Shown here: positions 1-9,108 of the stretch, piece after piece | Layout: each line of letters opens with the position of its first letter | Position numbering within the stretch: the stretch's first letter is position 1 | Source: Lachnospiraceae bacterium | GTDB lineage: Bacteria > Bacillota > Clostridia > Lachnospirales > Lachnospiraceae | DNA: 64,000 nt | NCBI GenBank assembly: GCA_022647575.1 | Contig: JALCKY010000006.1 | Span: 1 to 64,000, forward strand | Direction: 5' to 3' | Program-made: the position numbers and the translations under genes | Notes under the pieces: model-generated | What the model saw: the letters and a program-made list of their open reading frames with translations, nothing else | Told to the model about the DNA's origin: nothing | Database searches by the model: none

Positions 1-1413
1 AAGAAATCGTAAACTCTCTTTCCATGATTATATTCAGCTCATGCTTCAAATGCAGAGTAAGTCTGTTTCAAATGAAATCCTGGATTTCTTCGAACATTCT
101 CTTTCAGCTCCTACAAAATCTGCTTTTACACAGCAGCGATTCAAACTTCAACCAGAAGGATGGAATTTCCTGTTCCATATATTTGTGGAACAGTGCAGGG
201 AACTGTCTGATCAGCTCTATTGCGGCTATCGCCTTTTAGCATGCGATGGTTCTGATGTCAACATAGCACGCAACCCAGAGGATGAAAGAACTTTTATCCA
301 TGAAGGTGAAAAAGGTTACAATGCAATTCACGTCAATGCACTTTATGATATCACTAACCATACATACTGTGATTTTCTGGTTCAGGGCAAAAAGAAGCTT
401 CATGAACGTGCTGCACTAAATTCCATGATTGACCGTTACTCCGATCCTGTACCAGCTATTTTAATGGCAGATCGGGGATATGAAAGCTTCAATGTCTTTG
501 CTCACCTTATTCAAAAAGATATGAAATTTGTTATCCGTATGAAGGACATCAACAGTAATGGCATCCTTTCCACTTACAGTCTTCCTGACAGTGAGTTTGA
601 TACCTATATAAGAACTACGCTTACCAGACGACATACGAAGGAAACACTCGAAAATCCGAATACGTATACCATTCTTCAGCCGATTACCGATTTTGATTTC
701 TTTGATGATGGTTGTACTTATTTTGCTATTGAATTTCGCATTGTTCGTATTCTTCTTGATAATGGAACTTACATTTGTATTGCAACCAATCTATCAGAAG
801 AAGAATTTCCTTTGGAAGAGATTAAAAAGCTTTACAGAATGAGATGGAGCGTGGAAACAAGTTTTCGGGAACTGAAATATACGATTGGTCTCGTCAACTG
901 GCACAGTAGCAAGTATGACGGAATTCTTCAAGAAATCAATGCGCGCATGATACTTTATAACTTCTGCGAACTTGTAATCGCTCATGCTGTAGTAAAAACA
1001 AGGGACAACACGAAACATACGTATAAAATAAATTTCGCCACTGCAGTCAACATATGCAGAGCATATCTAAAACAGGGCAGTGACGAAATAAAGACCATGC
1101 TTCTCATACAAAATCATCTGACACCAGTCAGATGCAACCGTAAATATCCTATCAACCTCCGACCAAAGAGAAATAGGGATTTCATGTATCGAGCGGCTTA
1201 AATCTCGTTACCATTATACTTCCTTTTTAGGCAGATTTGCAATCTGTCTATTTGACATACGCCAATATATTTTTGAAACCGTCAGATTTGTTTTCCTGAT
1301 TCAAATCTCAACCGTTTTCACATGCCTTTTCTTAACTAAACAGATTTTTCAGAGGCTTGTAACCTGTGAGATACCTTTCCTAACAGACGAAATGCTTATC
1401 TAAATGACATTGA
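1..1413 (+). mobile_element. IS4-family insertion sequence, right-hand part
   Basis: The element holds the transposase gene plus about 210 bases of AT-rich non-coding tail (1202-1413), in which I see no other gene. Its left end lies outside the window. The right boundary is inferred from where a GH3 reading frame resumes at 1414. The last element bases would read ...CTAAATGACATTG just before it, a plausible inverted-repeat end, but the matching left repeat and the target duplication cannot be seen. The element is more AT-rich than the genes to its right, which fits recent arrival. Confidence 0.8.
2..1201 (+). CDS. IS4-family DDE transposase, 5' end outside window
   Basis: This transposase would cut and paste its insertion sequence. 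The frame is open from base 2, before the first ATG at 41, and the upstream residues (RNRKLSFHDYIQLML) look like the usual N-terminal part of the family, so the gene begins left of the window. The DDE catalytic residues are visible: the first Asp in CDGSD at 245, the second in ADRGYES at 470, and the Glu within the IS4 signature Y-2-R-3-E-6-K (YRMRWSVETSFRELK, 833-877). The protein ends in a basic tail. No internal stop or frameshift is seen, so the element may be active. Neighbour: it abuts a GH3 beta-glucosidase remnant, which it probably interrupted. The family assignment is firm; the subgroup is not. Confidence 0.9.
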   Translation, partial: RNRKLSFHDYIQLMLQMQSKSVSNEILDFFEHSLSAPTKSAFTQQRFKLQPEGWNFLFHIFVEQCRELSDQLYCGYRLLACDGSDVNIARNPEDERTFIHEGEKGYNAIHVNALYDITNHTYCDFLVQGKKKLHERAALNSMIDRYSDPVPAILMADRGYESFNVFAHLIQKDMKFVIRMKDINSNGILSTYSLPDSEFDTYIRTTLTRRHTKETLENPNTYTILQPITDFDFFDDGCTYFAIEFRIVRILLDNGTYICIATNLSEEEFPLEEIKKLYRMRWSVETSFRELKYTIGLVNWHSSKYDGILQEINARMILYNFCELVIAHAVVKTRDNTKHTYKINFATAVNICRAYLKQGSDEIKTMLLIQNHLTPVRCNRKYPINLRPKRNRDFMYRAA

Positions 1414-2031
1414 CTTTCCTATACATCATTTGAAATTTCGAAAGCAGAAGCGCCTTCTGGAGTCAATGCCGATAAAGAAGACATTACCGTTCGCGTCAGT
1501 GTAAAAAATACGGGTAAAATGGCCGGTGCAGAAACGGTGCAGCTGTATATTCATGATCCGGTATCGACTCTGGACAAGCCTGTGAAGGAGCTGAAGACTT
1601 TTCAGAAGGTATTCCTGAAGGCCGGCGAAAGCAAAGAAGTGACTCTGACGGTCTCCAGGCAGGATCTTGCCAGCTATGACGTGAAACTGGGAATGTGGGC
1701 TGCGGAGCCGGGTGATTATGAGCTGCTGATTGGAAACTCTTCAGCAAATATAACAAGTTCTGTCAAGGTGAATGTACAATGCGAGAATCCGTATGCGGTC
1801 GGACCGAAGACAGATATCATCAAAGTCATGTCAAACAGGAAAGCATTGGAGATTGTTGAAAAAGAAAGCGGTATTAAGGTAAGGGAAGTCGCCGGAAGCT
1901 ATGTAGTTTTTCAGCCTCTGACGCCGTTTGAAACAATTTGGGAAGCATGCATCAAACCGGCATTGAAGGTTGATGAAATGAAATCCGGAATGATGCTCCG
2001 GAGGATTTATTCGAAATGGAAAAATATATGA
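1414..2031 (+). pseudogene. GH3 beta-glucosidase, C-terminal remnant
   Basis: The open frame starts abruptly at 1414 with LSYTSFEIS, the motif that in glycoside hydrolase family 3 enzymes follows FGYG at the entry to the C-terminal fibronectin type III-like domain. It then reads AGAETVQLYIHDP and KELKTFQKVFLKAGES, both typical of that domain, and ends with a helical tail of about 70 residues. The two catalytic GH3 domains are missing and upstream in frame there are stops (1405, 1411), so this is a 3' fragment left by the IS element. It has no start codon or SD of its own. The tail overlaps the start of the next gene by 16 bases, so the intact gene was probably co-translated with the esterase downstream. 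Whether the 5' part survives beyond the IS cannot be seen. Confidence 0.8.
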
Positions 2032-3503
2032 CAGAGGTACCTTTTGAAATTCCGGCAGATGCGATCGGACTGCCGACGGGCGGAGCGACGGTCCGCGAGG
2101 TCCGTTTATTCCATCGCGGAGAATCACAGGATTCCCCTTTGGCAAAAATGTATGGCCGTCCGTTTCCTGCTGACTGCCGGGTGTATACGGGCAGCATTCA
2201 CCCTGTGGACTTGCAGGCACCGGATATTCTTTTTGAAGCCTGTTTTCCGGTTAAATGGAATGGAAGATTGATCCAGCGCGGCGGGGCAGGGGTAGACGGC
2301 TTCATTTCCCCTTCCTCCATGTATTTTCATGGGGAACTCCGTGATGATACAGATTCGGTTCTTGGACAGGGGTATGCCATTTTCAACTGTGACGGAGGAT
2401 ACGAATACATCAATGGAAATATGTTTGATATCAGCTGGATGAGCAACAGAGAGTGTTTTGAAAACTATGCGTATCATTCCCTGAAAAAAGGAAAAGATAC
2501 GGTTATGTATCTGGCAAAGAAGATTTATGGTTCTTATCCGGAAAAAGTATATTTCTATGGAGGTTCCAACGGAGGCAGGGAATGTATGAAAGCCCTGCAG
2601 AAGTATCCGGATGATTATGACGGTGCCATTTGTTTCTTTCCGGTACTCTATTGGACACAGAAAATACTGATGGATGCCAGAAACAGCAGGGATTGGAAAA
2701 AGATCGGTCGGCCGGGATGGCTTCATGAGGGGGATGCGGAAAAACTGTCAGAAATCGTCATGAGGTGCAACGATGCCGCAGACGCCAATGTTATTCAGGA
2801 CTGGAAAGGTGCAGCCGAACATAAGCAGCTGGTACGGGAGAAGTTTGCGGAAATTCTGAATCAGGATCAAATCCAGGCACTTGATATTTTTGACAGGGAA
2901 ATGGAGCTGCCGTTTGAACTGCCTTATGGTAAACATGTCATGCCGGGCTATCCGGTCTATGAGGGAACGGATATCAGGGAACAGACAGAAATGTTCCGGC
3001 AGATGAATGAAATGAATCTGCCGGACGTCAGCCAGAGCATCATGGCACTTCTTTATGCGCAGGATATTCATGCTGAAATAGAAGAGGTGAACCTCAGCAA
3101 ATACGAGAAGAGAATCCGGGAAACAGCGGAATGGATGGATGCGTGGGATACGGATCTTGACCGCTTTACTGCCCGTCATGGCAAGATGATCCTTGTACAG
3201 GGGACAGTGGATCCGCAGGTTACGGCAAAGGGCACTGTTCAGTACTATGAGGCTTTGAAGAAAAGATACGGTCAGGAAAAACTGGATTCATTTTTAAAAT
3301 TTTATGTGATTCCGGGATACGGACATGGAACAAGCGGAAAATATCTGGCATCAGCAGACTTTATCAGAGCCCTCGAACAATGGGACAGCAGCGGCAAGGA
3401 ACCGAAGCATCTGCATGCTGTCGATATCAGCAAGGACACTCCTGGAAGGGGAATGCAGCTGTCCTGCTATCCGCAGCAGTCAGAGCTCCTGAGGCAGTCA
3501 TAA
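2016..3503 (+). CDS. tannase/feruloyl esterase family hydrolase
   Basis: A 495-residue alpha/beta-hydrolase of the tannase/feruloyl esterase family, expected to cleave gallate or hydroxycinnamate esters. The visible triad is Ser184 in GGSNGGRE, Asp399 in QGTVDPQVT and His437 in PGYGHGTSG. In most family members a Cys sits next to the Ser and another next to the His, joined by a disulfide; here both positions are Gly. There is no signal peptide, so it should act in the cytoplasm on imported esters. The ATG at 2016 has GGAGG 11 bases upstream; an ATG at 2028 is too far from it. It overlaps the GH3 remnant and precedes a GPH symporter, which fits uptake and breakdown of plant glycoside esters. 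The substrate is inferred, not shown. Confidence 0.75.
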   Translation: MEKYMTEVPFEIPADAIGLPTGGATVREVRLFHRGESQDSPLAKMYGRPFPADCRVYTGSIHPVDLQAPDILFEACFPVKWNGRLIQRGGAGVDGFISPSSMYFHGELRDDTDSVLGQGYAIFNCDGGYEYINGNMFDISWMSNRECFENYAYHSLKKGKDTVMYLAKKIYGSYPEKVYFYGGSNGGRECMKALQKYPDDYDGAICFFPVLYWTQKILMDARNSRDWKKIGRPGWLHEGDAEKLSEIVMRCNDAADANVIQDWKGAAEHKQLVREKFAEILNQDQIQALDIFDREMELPFELPYGKHVMPGYPVYEGTDIREQTEMFRQMNEMNLPDVSQSIMALLYAQDIHAEIEEVNLSKYEKRIRETAEWMDAWDTDLDRFTARHGKMILVQGTVDPQVTAKGTVQYYEALKKRYGQEKLDSFLKFYVIPGYGHGTSGKYLASADFIRALEQWDSSGKEPKHLHAVDISKDTPGRGMQLSCYPQQSELLRQS

Positions 3504-3602
3504 CCATGGAAAAGACTGGAAGTGACAGTGATTTATGCAGAGACTGACAACAGTTTAATCAAGGCATTTGTTACAATGCAATCATACGGAACGTTAAGAC
3601 AG

Positions 3603-3622
3603 AAGGCCCCGCAAGGGGCCTT
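3603..3622 (+). terminator. GC-rich hairpin after the esterase gene
   Basis: AAGGCCCC and GGGGCCTT form a perfect 8-bp stem around a GCAA tetraloop. No clean T run follows, so it may attenuate or stabilise the transcript between the esterase and the symporter rather than terminate it fully. Confidence 0.45.
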
Positions 3623-3678
3623 CCGGGCTGTTATAAAAAAGCGGATGAAGATATAATAAGACAAGAGGAGAGTGCAGA

Positions 3679-5073
3679 ATGGAAGAAAAGAAATACCTGA
3701 AATGGTATAACAAAGTCGGCTTCGGTGCAGGCAGCTGGGGATCTACAATGTGTTATATGCTGATTACTGCATTTGTCATGATTTATCTGACAGATACAGT
3801 CGGGCTGAATGCCGGTATCGTAGGAACTCTGATCATGGTCTCGAAAGTTACGGATGGAATATCCGATATCTTTTTCGGACATATTATTGATAAAACCAAA
3901 TCGAAAATGGGTAAGGCAAGGCCATGGATGTTTTTTGCTTATCCGGGATGCATGCTCAGCATTATTCTCCTGTTTTCAATTCCGACCAGCTGGGGGACAG
4001 CTGCCCAGTATGTTTACTTCTTCATTTGGTATACGATGTTTAATACCATTTTCTTCACAGCCTGCAATATCGCATATTCAACATTAACCTCTCTGATTAC
4101 CAGGAACAATAATGAGCGGGTCCAGATGGGATGTATCCGATACATTTTTGCAACGGCGACATATATTATTCTGGCATCTGTTACCATGAACGCAGTCTCT
4201 GCACTAGGAGGCGGAGCCGTTGGCTGGAGAAATGTAACCATAATCTACGCTGTAATTGGTTTCGCAGTAAACTCCCTTTCCGTGTTCTCGGTAAAAGAAC
4301 TTCCGGATGAGGATACAGCTGATTCCAGCATTAAAGAAAAATCAGATTCAGCATCGAAGCATACGGCTGGTTTAGGTGAATCTTTTAAACTTCTGTTCCG
4401 GAACAAGTTCTTTATCATTATCTGCCTGTTTAATATTGTTTCTTATCTGCTTCAGGGTATAGGCAATTCCATCGGTGTTTACTATACTTCCTATGTTCTT
4501 AAAAATGTTGATCTCCTCGGTGCATTTACTGCCGCAGGAACAATTCCGATTGTTATCGGACTTCTATTTACGCCTTTTCTTGTAAAAAAACTGAAAAGTA
4601 TTTATAAAGTCAACCTTTATGGGGCAATATTAAGTACTTTGGCAAGAGTTGTGCTGACGATCTTTGGCTATATGGGAAATCTGCCGGGCATGCTGACAAT
4701 GCTGGTATTTGTCGGCCTCTTCCAAAGTCCGATTACGGCAACGATGTATACCATGATTTCAGCTTCAGGTGAGTATACTTATAAGACTACAGGAAAGAAG
4801 ATTGACGGCATGATGTTTTCCTGTGATTCGTTCGGAGCAAAAGTGGGAAGCGGACTGGGCAGTGCATTGACAGGCTGGCTGCTTGCTGCCGGAGGTTATG
4901 TTGCAAACGCAGCATCTCAGACATCGGGAGCCGTCAGCATGCTTCAGTTTATGTTTTTTATAATACCGCTGATAGGTGCAGGCATTACAGTGCTGCTTCT
5001 TTCACAGCTGACGGTAGAAAAAGCAAATGCACGTATTGACAGTGAAAAGGCACAGACAGCAAAAGCTGTATAA
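3679..5073 (+). CDS. GPH-family sugar:cation symporter (MFS)
   Basis: A 464-residue membrane carrier with about twelve hydrophobic segments, resembling the glycoside-pentoside-hexuronide:cation symporters (MelB type). The signature region between helices 2 and 3 is clear: SKVTDGISDIFFGHIIDKT followed by GKARPW. Such carriers import oligosaccharides or glycosides with Na+ or H+. The ATG at 3679 follows a good SD (AGAGGAG). The gene lies between a tannase-type esterase and an MBL-fold hydrolase, so a phenolic glycoside is a plausible cargo, but this is inference from context. The C-terminus ends with a charged tail. Only 28 bases separate it from the next gene, consistent with one transcript. 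Confidence 0.85.
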   Translation: MEEKKYLKWYNKVGFGAGSWGSTMCYMLITAFVMIYLTDTVGLNAGIVGTLIMVSKVTDGISDIFFGHIIDKTKSKMGKARPWMFFAYPGCMLSIILLFSIPTSWGTAAQYVYFFIWYTMFNTIFFTACNIAYSTLTSLITRNNNERVQMGCIRYIFATATYIILASVTMNAVSALGGGAVGWRNVTIIYAVIGFAVNSLSVFSVKELPDEDTADSSIKEKSDSASKHTAGLGESFKLLFRNKFFIIICLFNIVSYLLQGIGNSIGVYYTSYVLKNVDLLGAFTAAGTIPIVIGLLFTPFLVKKLKSIYKVNLYGAILSTLARVVLTIFGYMGNLPGMLTMLVFVGLFQSPITATMYTMISASGEYTYKTTGKKIDGMMFSCDSFGAKVGSGLGSALTGWLLAAGGYVANAASQTSGAVSMLQFMFFIIPLIGAGITVLLLSQLTVEKANARIDSEKAQTAKAV

Positions 5074-5101
5074 AAAAGGGATAGATCCCGGGGAGAAAAT
5101 A

Positions 5102-5926
5102 ATGGGTATAAAGGTTCCTTTTATCAGTGAAATCGCGCCGGACACCTATGCAGTCAATGAGTTCGGACTGGATACTTTTTATGTATTGGTCGGTATGGAA
5201 AAGGCACTCCTGATTGATACAGGATGCGGCGTGTGCGATCTTTTGCAGACAGTACGAAATATAACGGACAAGCCGGTTGTTACGGTGCTTACACACGGAC
5301 ATCTGGACCACTGCGGAGGCATGGGGTGCTTTGAAGAAGTGTATCTGAATGAAAAAGACATTGAACTGGCTGAAAGCTTTAAAGCGGAAGAAGCCCGCAC
5401 ATATGCTGATTCATTCGGGAAAGCCGGAAGCTACGAGATCTATGATTATTCACCGGACAGTATAAAAGAAATAAAAAGAATTCCTCATTTTCTGTCATTG
5501 AACGATGGAGATAAAATAGATATCGGCGGCAGAGTGATTGAAGCCTTTGAGATTCCGGGACATACACAGGGCGGAGTGGCACTTCTTGATGCCGGCAGCC
5601 GTATTATTTTCAGCGGTGACTGCTGCAACATCAATTTGCTGGCGCAGAGCTGCAGCGTAGAAACTACTCTCAGAGGCCTGAGAAAATTTGATTCATTATC
5701 TGACAGATTTGATCAGAATTATAACGGGCATGTTGGCTATATGGCTCATTTAGACTGTCTCAGCCAGCCGAAGATGGTGCCGCATGATCTGATGACAATT
5801 TGTGAAATGATTCTGAACGGGCAGGGAAAACCGGAGCCGTTCGTTTTTCTCGGCTATCCGCTGAATAAAATGAAATATGGGTGTGCAGGAATGTCTTACG
5901 ATCCGGCAAGGATCATGGATCACTGA
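5102..5926 (+). CDS. MBL-fold metallo-hydrolase
   Basis: A 274-residue metallo-beta-lactamase-fold hydrolase. The metal ligands are visible as THGHLDHCGG (HxHxDH), GHTQGG and FSGDCC. An in-frame GTG at 5027 lies inside the symporter gene and has no SD. I chose the ATG at 5102, which has a purine-rich GGGAGAAAATA just upstream. Family members include thioesterases, glyoxalase II-like enzymes and lactonases, so the substrate cannot be named. Its place directly behind the symporter suggests it acts on the imported compound or a product of the esterase. A hairpin at 5971-5997 probably ends the transcript. Confidence 0.8.
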   Translation: MGIKVPFISEIAPDTYAVNEFGLDTFYVLVGMEKALLIDTGCGVCDLLQTVRNITDKPVVTVLTHGHLDHCGGMGCFEEVYLNEKDIELAESFKAEEARTYADSFGKAGSYEIYDYSPDSIKEIKRIPHFLSLNDGDKIDIGGRVIEAFEIPGHTQGGVALLDAGSRIIFSGDCCNINLLAQSCSVETTLRGLRKFDSLSDRFDQNYNGHVGYMAHLDCLSQPKMVPHDLMTICEMILNGQGKPEPFVFLGYPLNKMKYGCAGMSYDPARIMDH

Positions 5927-5970
5927 GATTCAGGCAGACAATAGGATGGTATCTTAAAAATGTAAAAGGG

Positions 5971-5997
5971 ATCCTGCCGTTATGATGATGGCAGGAT
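5971..5997 (+). terminator. Hairpin after the MBL gene
   Basis: ATCCTGCC and GGCAGGAT form an 8-bp stem around an 11-base loop, 45 bases after the MBL stop codon. Only a short T-rich run follows, so termination strength is uncertain. Confidence 0.5.
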
Positions 5998-6058
5998 TTC
6001 CTGTTCATGCGATGAAATGATCTGAAGAAAACAGGCAGCGGATACCGGGAAGGGATGT

Positions 6059-6087
6059 TTGACAGGCCTGACGGCAGAGAATATAAT
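6059..6087 (+). promoter_or_regulatory. Consensus sigma-70 promoter of the TetR operon
   Basis: TTGACA at 6059-6064 and TATAAT at 6082-6087 are separated by exactly 17 bases, a perfect consensus. Transcription should start near 6094, inside the palindrome at 6094-6108, so the TetR protein would repress its own gene when bound there. Confidence 0.85.
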
Positions 6088-6093
6088 ACAAAT

Positions 6094-6108
6094 GTGAACA
6101 TTGTTCAC
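6094..6108 (+). promoter_or_regulatory. Probable TetR operator palindrome
   Basis: GTGAACA and TGTTCAC form a perfect inverted repeat around one central T. The site covers the predicted transcription start and lies 15 bases before the TetR start codon, the classic position for autoregulation. I found no second exact copy in the regions I inspected near the esterase, symporter and tannase genes. Confidence 0.75.
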
Positions 6109-6123
6109 GTAAGGGGGAATCGT

Positions 6124-6693
6124 ATGGCAGTCAAGCTTGAAAATGCCAGAGAATCTCTGATGGAGTGCGGAAAGGATTTCCTGCTGCAGAATCGGGATGG
6201 AAAAGCAGGAAAAATCAATGTCCGGGATCTGACTGCCCGATGCGGGATGGCACTCGGAACTTTCTATCACTATTTTGACAGCAAGGATGATCTGGTACGT
6301 CAGATCATGCTGGAAGACTGGCTGGAAATCATGAAAAATGTTGATTCCATTATTGAGAGCGATGGTTCCCTTTATGAGAAATTGAAGTTCATCTATCTTC
6401 AGATCTGCGGCTTTGAAGAAACCTACCGCTACTCCTCGCTGAACCAGCTCAGCCAGACAGCAGAAAACCGTAAATTCAAAGAGAAATGCATGAAAGATCT
6501 TCAGGATAAAATTTCGGATTTTTTATCTGCGGAAATAGACAGAAATGAATTGCAGCTTTCGGCGAAAATCGATGCGGCTTCTTATCTGCTGATCCAGCTG
6601 ATCAGCGCAGCCGCACGAAATCCGGCTTTAAGTTTTAATGATCTCTGGCAGTGCATGAATTTCAGGGATATGAGCACGAAAGCAACCGGATAA
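6124..6693 (+). CDS. TetR/AcrR-family transcriptional regulator
   Basis: A 189-residue one-component regulator. The N-terminal helix-turn-helix is clear (INVRDLTARCGMALGTFYHY, about residues 33-52, then FDSKDDLV). The rest is a divergent helical ligand-binding domain. The ATG at 6124 was chosen because AAGGGGGAAT stands directly before it; an in-frame ATG at 6055 lies upstream of the promoter -10 box and cannot be used from that promoter. It sits downstream of the esterase-symporter-MBL genes and 26 bases before a hybrid histidine kinase, probably in one transcript with the latter. The ligand could be a phenolic compound, which is a guess from context. Confidence 0.85.
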   Translation: MAVKLENARESLMECGKDFLLQNRDGKAGKINVRDLTARCGMALGTFYHYFDSKDDLVRQIMLEDWLEIMKNVDSIIESDGSLYEKLKFIYLQICGFEETYRYSSLNQLSQTAENRKFKEKCMKDLQDKISDFLSAEIDRNELQLSAKIDAASYLLIQLISAAARNPALSFNDLWQCMNFRDMSTKATG

Positions 6694-6719
6694 CCCGCTT
6701 GCCCTTGAGGAGGATCGTT

Positions 6720-9089
6720 ATGGAAAATTCCATCAGTCCTTTGGAAATAAGCACAGAATACCTGCGGCTGATTCCGGCTCAAGCAGGACTGTTCAGATTT
6801 GAGAAAGAAGGCTGGCAGCCTGTTTTCATCCATCAGTCGCTTTGCGAGCTTCTGGGAGAGACGGAAACAGATTTTGCCAGGGAACTTGCTTCTTCTGCGC
6901 CGGCTTTTTTGCATCCCGAGGATGCGGAAAACTTTTCTTTGCTTTTTTACAAGGCCTGCATCAGCGGAGGCCTTTACCAGACAGTGATCAGGGCACGGAC
7001 CGCATCCGGAATCTACCGCTGGATGGAAATCAATCTGAATGTCGAGCTGCGCAGCGGCGGTCAGAATTTGCTCTGCATCCTGTTCAGCGATGTCAATACA
7101 CGCATGGAGCGCCAGCAGAAGCTGGATCATGTCTATTCGCAGCTGCTCGGGGTCATGAACAATACCCCCGGCGGGATTGTCGCTTTTGATACCATCAATA
7201 ACCGTAAACTGGTTCCGGTTTTTGTCAGCCAGGGACTGGGCAGGCTTCTTCGGGGAACGGAGGAGCAGCTTTCTGCTGCCTACAAGAGCAATCCCTACGA
7301 CTGCATTCATCCGGATGACAGGAGCAAGGTCGTACATACCGTTGAGGATTCTCTGCGCAACCTTTCCGGTTTCAAAATCAGCATGAGCCTTCGTACAATT
7401 ACGGGAGAATATGTCCGGGTCTCCGCCACGGCCACCGTGGATACGCAGGAAAACCAGCGGATGCTGTATATGGCAATCCTGGATATTTCGGCAGATGCGG
7501 AAGATGCATACATCCAGAAAAAGGTACTGGATCTGTTTGTAAGGAGCCAGTATGAAAATATCTGCCTGATTGCCGGCAAACGCGGCGATTACCGCGTGCT
7601 TACGGCAAACTATGCGAACGGCCCGTTTCTTAACGATCACGGGGATGACTTTGAAAAAGACATGGGCGAACTGATCCGGACGTGCGTGCTGACGGAAGAG
7701 CAGGAGCAGATGCTTGCGCGGTTGCGCATCAGCTCGATTCTGGATGAACTGGAAGGGAAAGAGGATCTGGAATATTTCTGTACGGTCGAAACATCGGATC
7801 AGAAACGGCAGTATAAGAAACTCTGGCTCAGCTGGCTTGACAAACATGCAAAGACAATCGCACTGGTCAGCAGCGATGTGACCGAGGAGCATAAACGTTC
7901 CGAAGAAAACCGTGAAACCCTGCTTACCGCCATGCGTGCAGCAGAGCAGGCCAGTGCCGCCAAGAGTGAGTTCCTGTCACGTATGAGCCATGATATAAGA
8001 ACACCGCTCAATGCGATCATCGGCTATATTGAAATGAGCACGGAACAGGACATCTGCCCTGAAGTGCGCGATTATCTTTCTAAAGCAGAGGCATCCTCCA
8101 GATTCCTGCTGGCGCTGATCAACGATATTCTCAATATGTCCCGTATTGAGAGCGGAAAGCTGGCACTGAAGGAATCAGCTTTCAATCTTGAGGAATTCAT
8201 GAAAGGCATATCCGCGGTCGTTTCTTCTCAATGCTCTGAAAAGCATATTGCGTTCGAGTGCCATCTGGACGACAGCCTGCATGCGGTTTATTTCGGCGAT
8301 GTTCTGAAACTCCAGCAGGTCCTGCTGAACATTGTGGGAAATGCAGTCAAGTTTACCCCGGAAAAAGGAAAAATTTCCCTCAGTGTCCGGGAAGTTACCT
8401 CAGGACGTTTCGATCGCCTGTGCTTCTGCGTCAGGGATACCGGATGCGGGATTTCATCTGAATTCCTTCCCTATCTGTTTGATCCCTTTGCCCAGGAAAA
8501 ACGGGCGCTTGACAGTGAGATTAAAGGAACAGGACTCGGACTTGCCATCTGCAGGAGTCTGGTGGAAATGATGGGCGGCAGCATTTCCGTCGAATCGAAA
8601 CCCGGAGCCGGTTCTGCCTTTACGGTTGCAATTCCCCTCAAGATATCGGATTCTGCATCTGCCGGAACAGCAGTGCAGCCGCAGCGTCAACCGGAGGAAC
8701 TGCAGAATTTTCACGGCAGCAGGATCCTGCTTGCGGAAGACAATCCCATGAATGTCGAAATCGCGAAGCATGTGCTGGAAAAGGTCAATTTCCGTGTGGA
8801 TGTTGCCTCCAACGGCGGGGAAGCCTGCAGGCTGTTTGCGGATTCCAGGGAAGGGACTTATCAGGCAGTCCTCATGGATATACGCATGCCGGTCATGGAT
8901 GGTCTTACGGCAACGCGGGAGATCCGCAGCATGAAGCGCGCGGACTGCAGTCTCCCGATTATAGCCATGAGCGCCAATGCTTTTGAAGAAGACGTGCGTG
9001 AGGCTATGAACAGCGGCATGAATGCTTATACAATCAAACCGATTGATGTAAGGCAGCTTTATATAACCTTGAGGCGATTTATACCATAG
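6720..9089 (+). CDS. PAS-containing hybrid sensor histidine kinase
   Basis: A 789-residue hybrid kinase. I see no convincing membrane segment, so it is probably cytoplasmic. The first 400 residues hold two or three PAS-like modules (for example around ENSISPLEI to LFSDV and GVMNNTPGG to LDISAD). The HisKA domain has the phosphoacceptor His424 in SRMSHDIRTPLNAI. The ATPase domain shows N (NIVGNAVKFTPE), G1 (RDTGCGIS) and G2 (GTGLGLAICRS) boxes. The C-terminal receiver (about 671-789) has LLAEDN, the phosphoacceptor Asp720 in LMDIRMPVMDG and the Lys in YTIKPID. The start at 6720 follows GAGGAGG. It lies between TetR and an orphan DhaK and has no obvious His-phosphotransfer partner nearby. Confidence 0.85.
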   Translation: MENSISPLEISTEYLRLIPAQAGLFRFEKEGWQPVFIHQSLCELLGETETDFARELASSAPAFLHPEDAENFSLLFYKACISGGLYQTVIRARTASGIYRWMEINLNVELRSGGQNLLCILFSDVNTRMERQQKLDHVYSQLLGVMNNTPGGIVAFDTINNRKLVPVFVSQGLGRLLRGTEEQLSAAYKSNPYDCIHPDDRSKVVHTVEDSLRNLSGFKISMSLRTITGEYVRVSATATVDTQENQRMLYMAILDISADAEDAYIQKKVLDLFVRSQYENICLIAGKRGDYRVLTANYANGPFLNDHGDDFEKDMGELIRTCVLTEEQEQMLARLRISSILDELEGKEDLEYFCTVETSDQKRQYKKLWLSWLDKHAKTIALVSSDVTEEHKRSEENRETLLTAMRAAEQASAAKSEFLSRMSHDIRTPLNAIIGYIEMSTEQDICPEVRDYLSKAEASSRFLLALINDILNMSRIESGKLALKESAFNLEEFMKGISAVVSSQCSEKHIAFECHLDDSLHAVYFGDVLKLQQVLLNIVGNAVKFTPEKGKISLSVREVTSGRFDRLCFCVRDTGCGISSEFLPYLFDPFAQEKRALDSEIKGTGLGLAICRSLVEMMGGSISVESKPGAGSAFTVAIPLKISDSASAGTAVQPQRQPEELQNFHGSRILLAEDNPMNVEIAKHVLEKVNFRVDVASNGGEACRLFADSREGTYQAVLMDIRMPVMDGLTATREIRSMKRADCSLPIIAMSANAFEEDVREAMNSGMNAYTIKPIDVRQLYITLRRFIP

Positions 9090-9108
9090 AGAAAACGGAG
9101 GGCCTGAA

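Noticed and set aside
3629..3657. A promoter (TGTTAT-N17-TATAAT) for the GPH symporter
   Set aside because: The start site would fall on the SD itself and the -35 overlaps the end of the hairpin region; the match is too poor.
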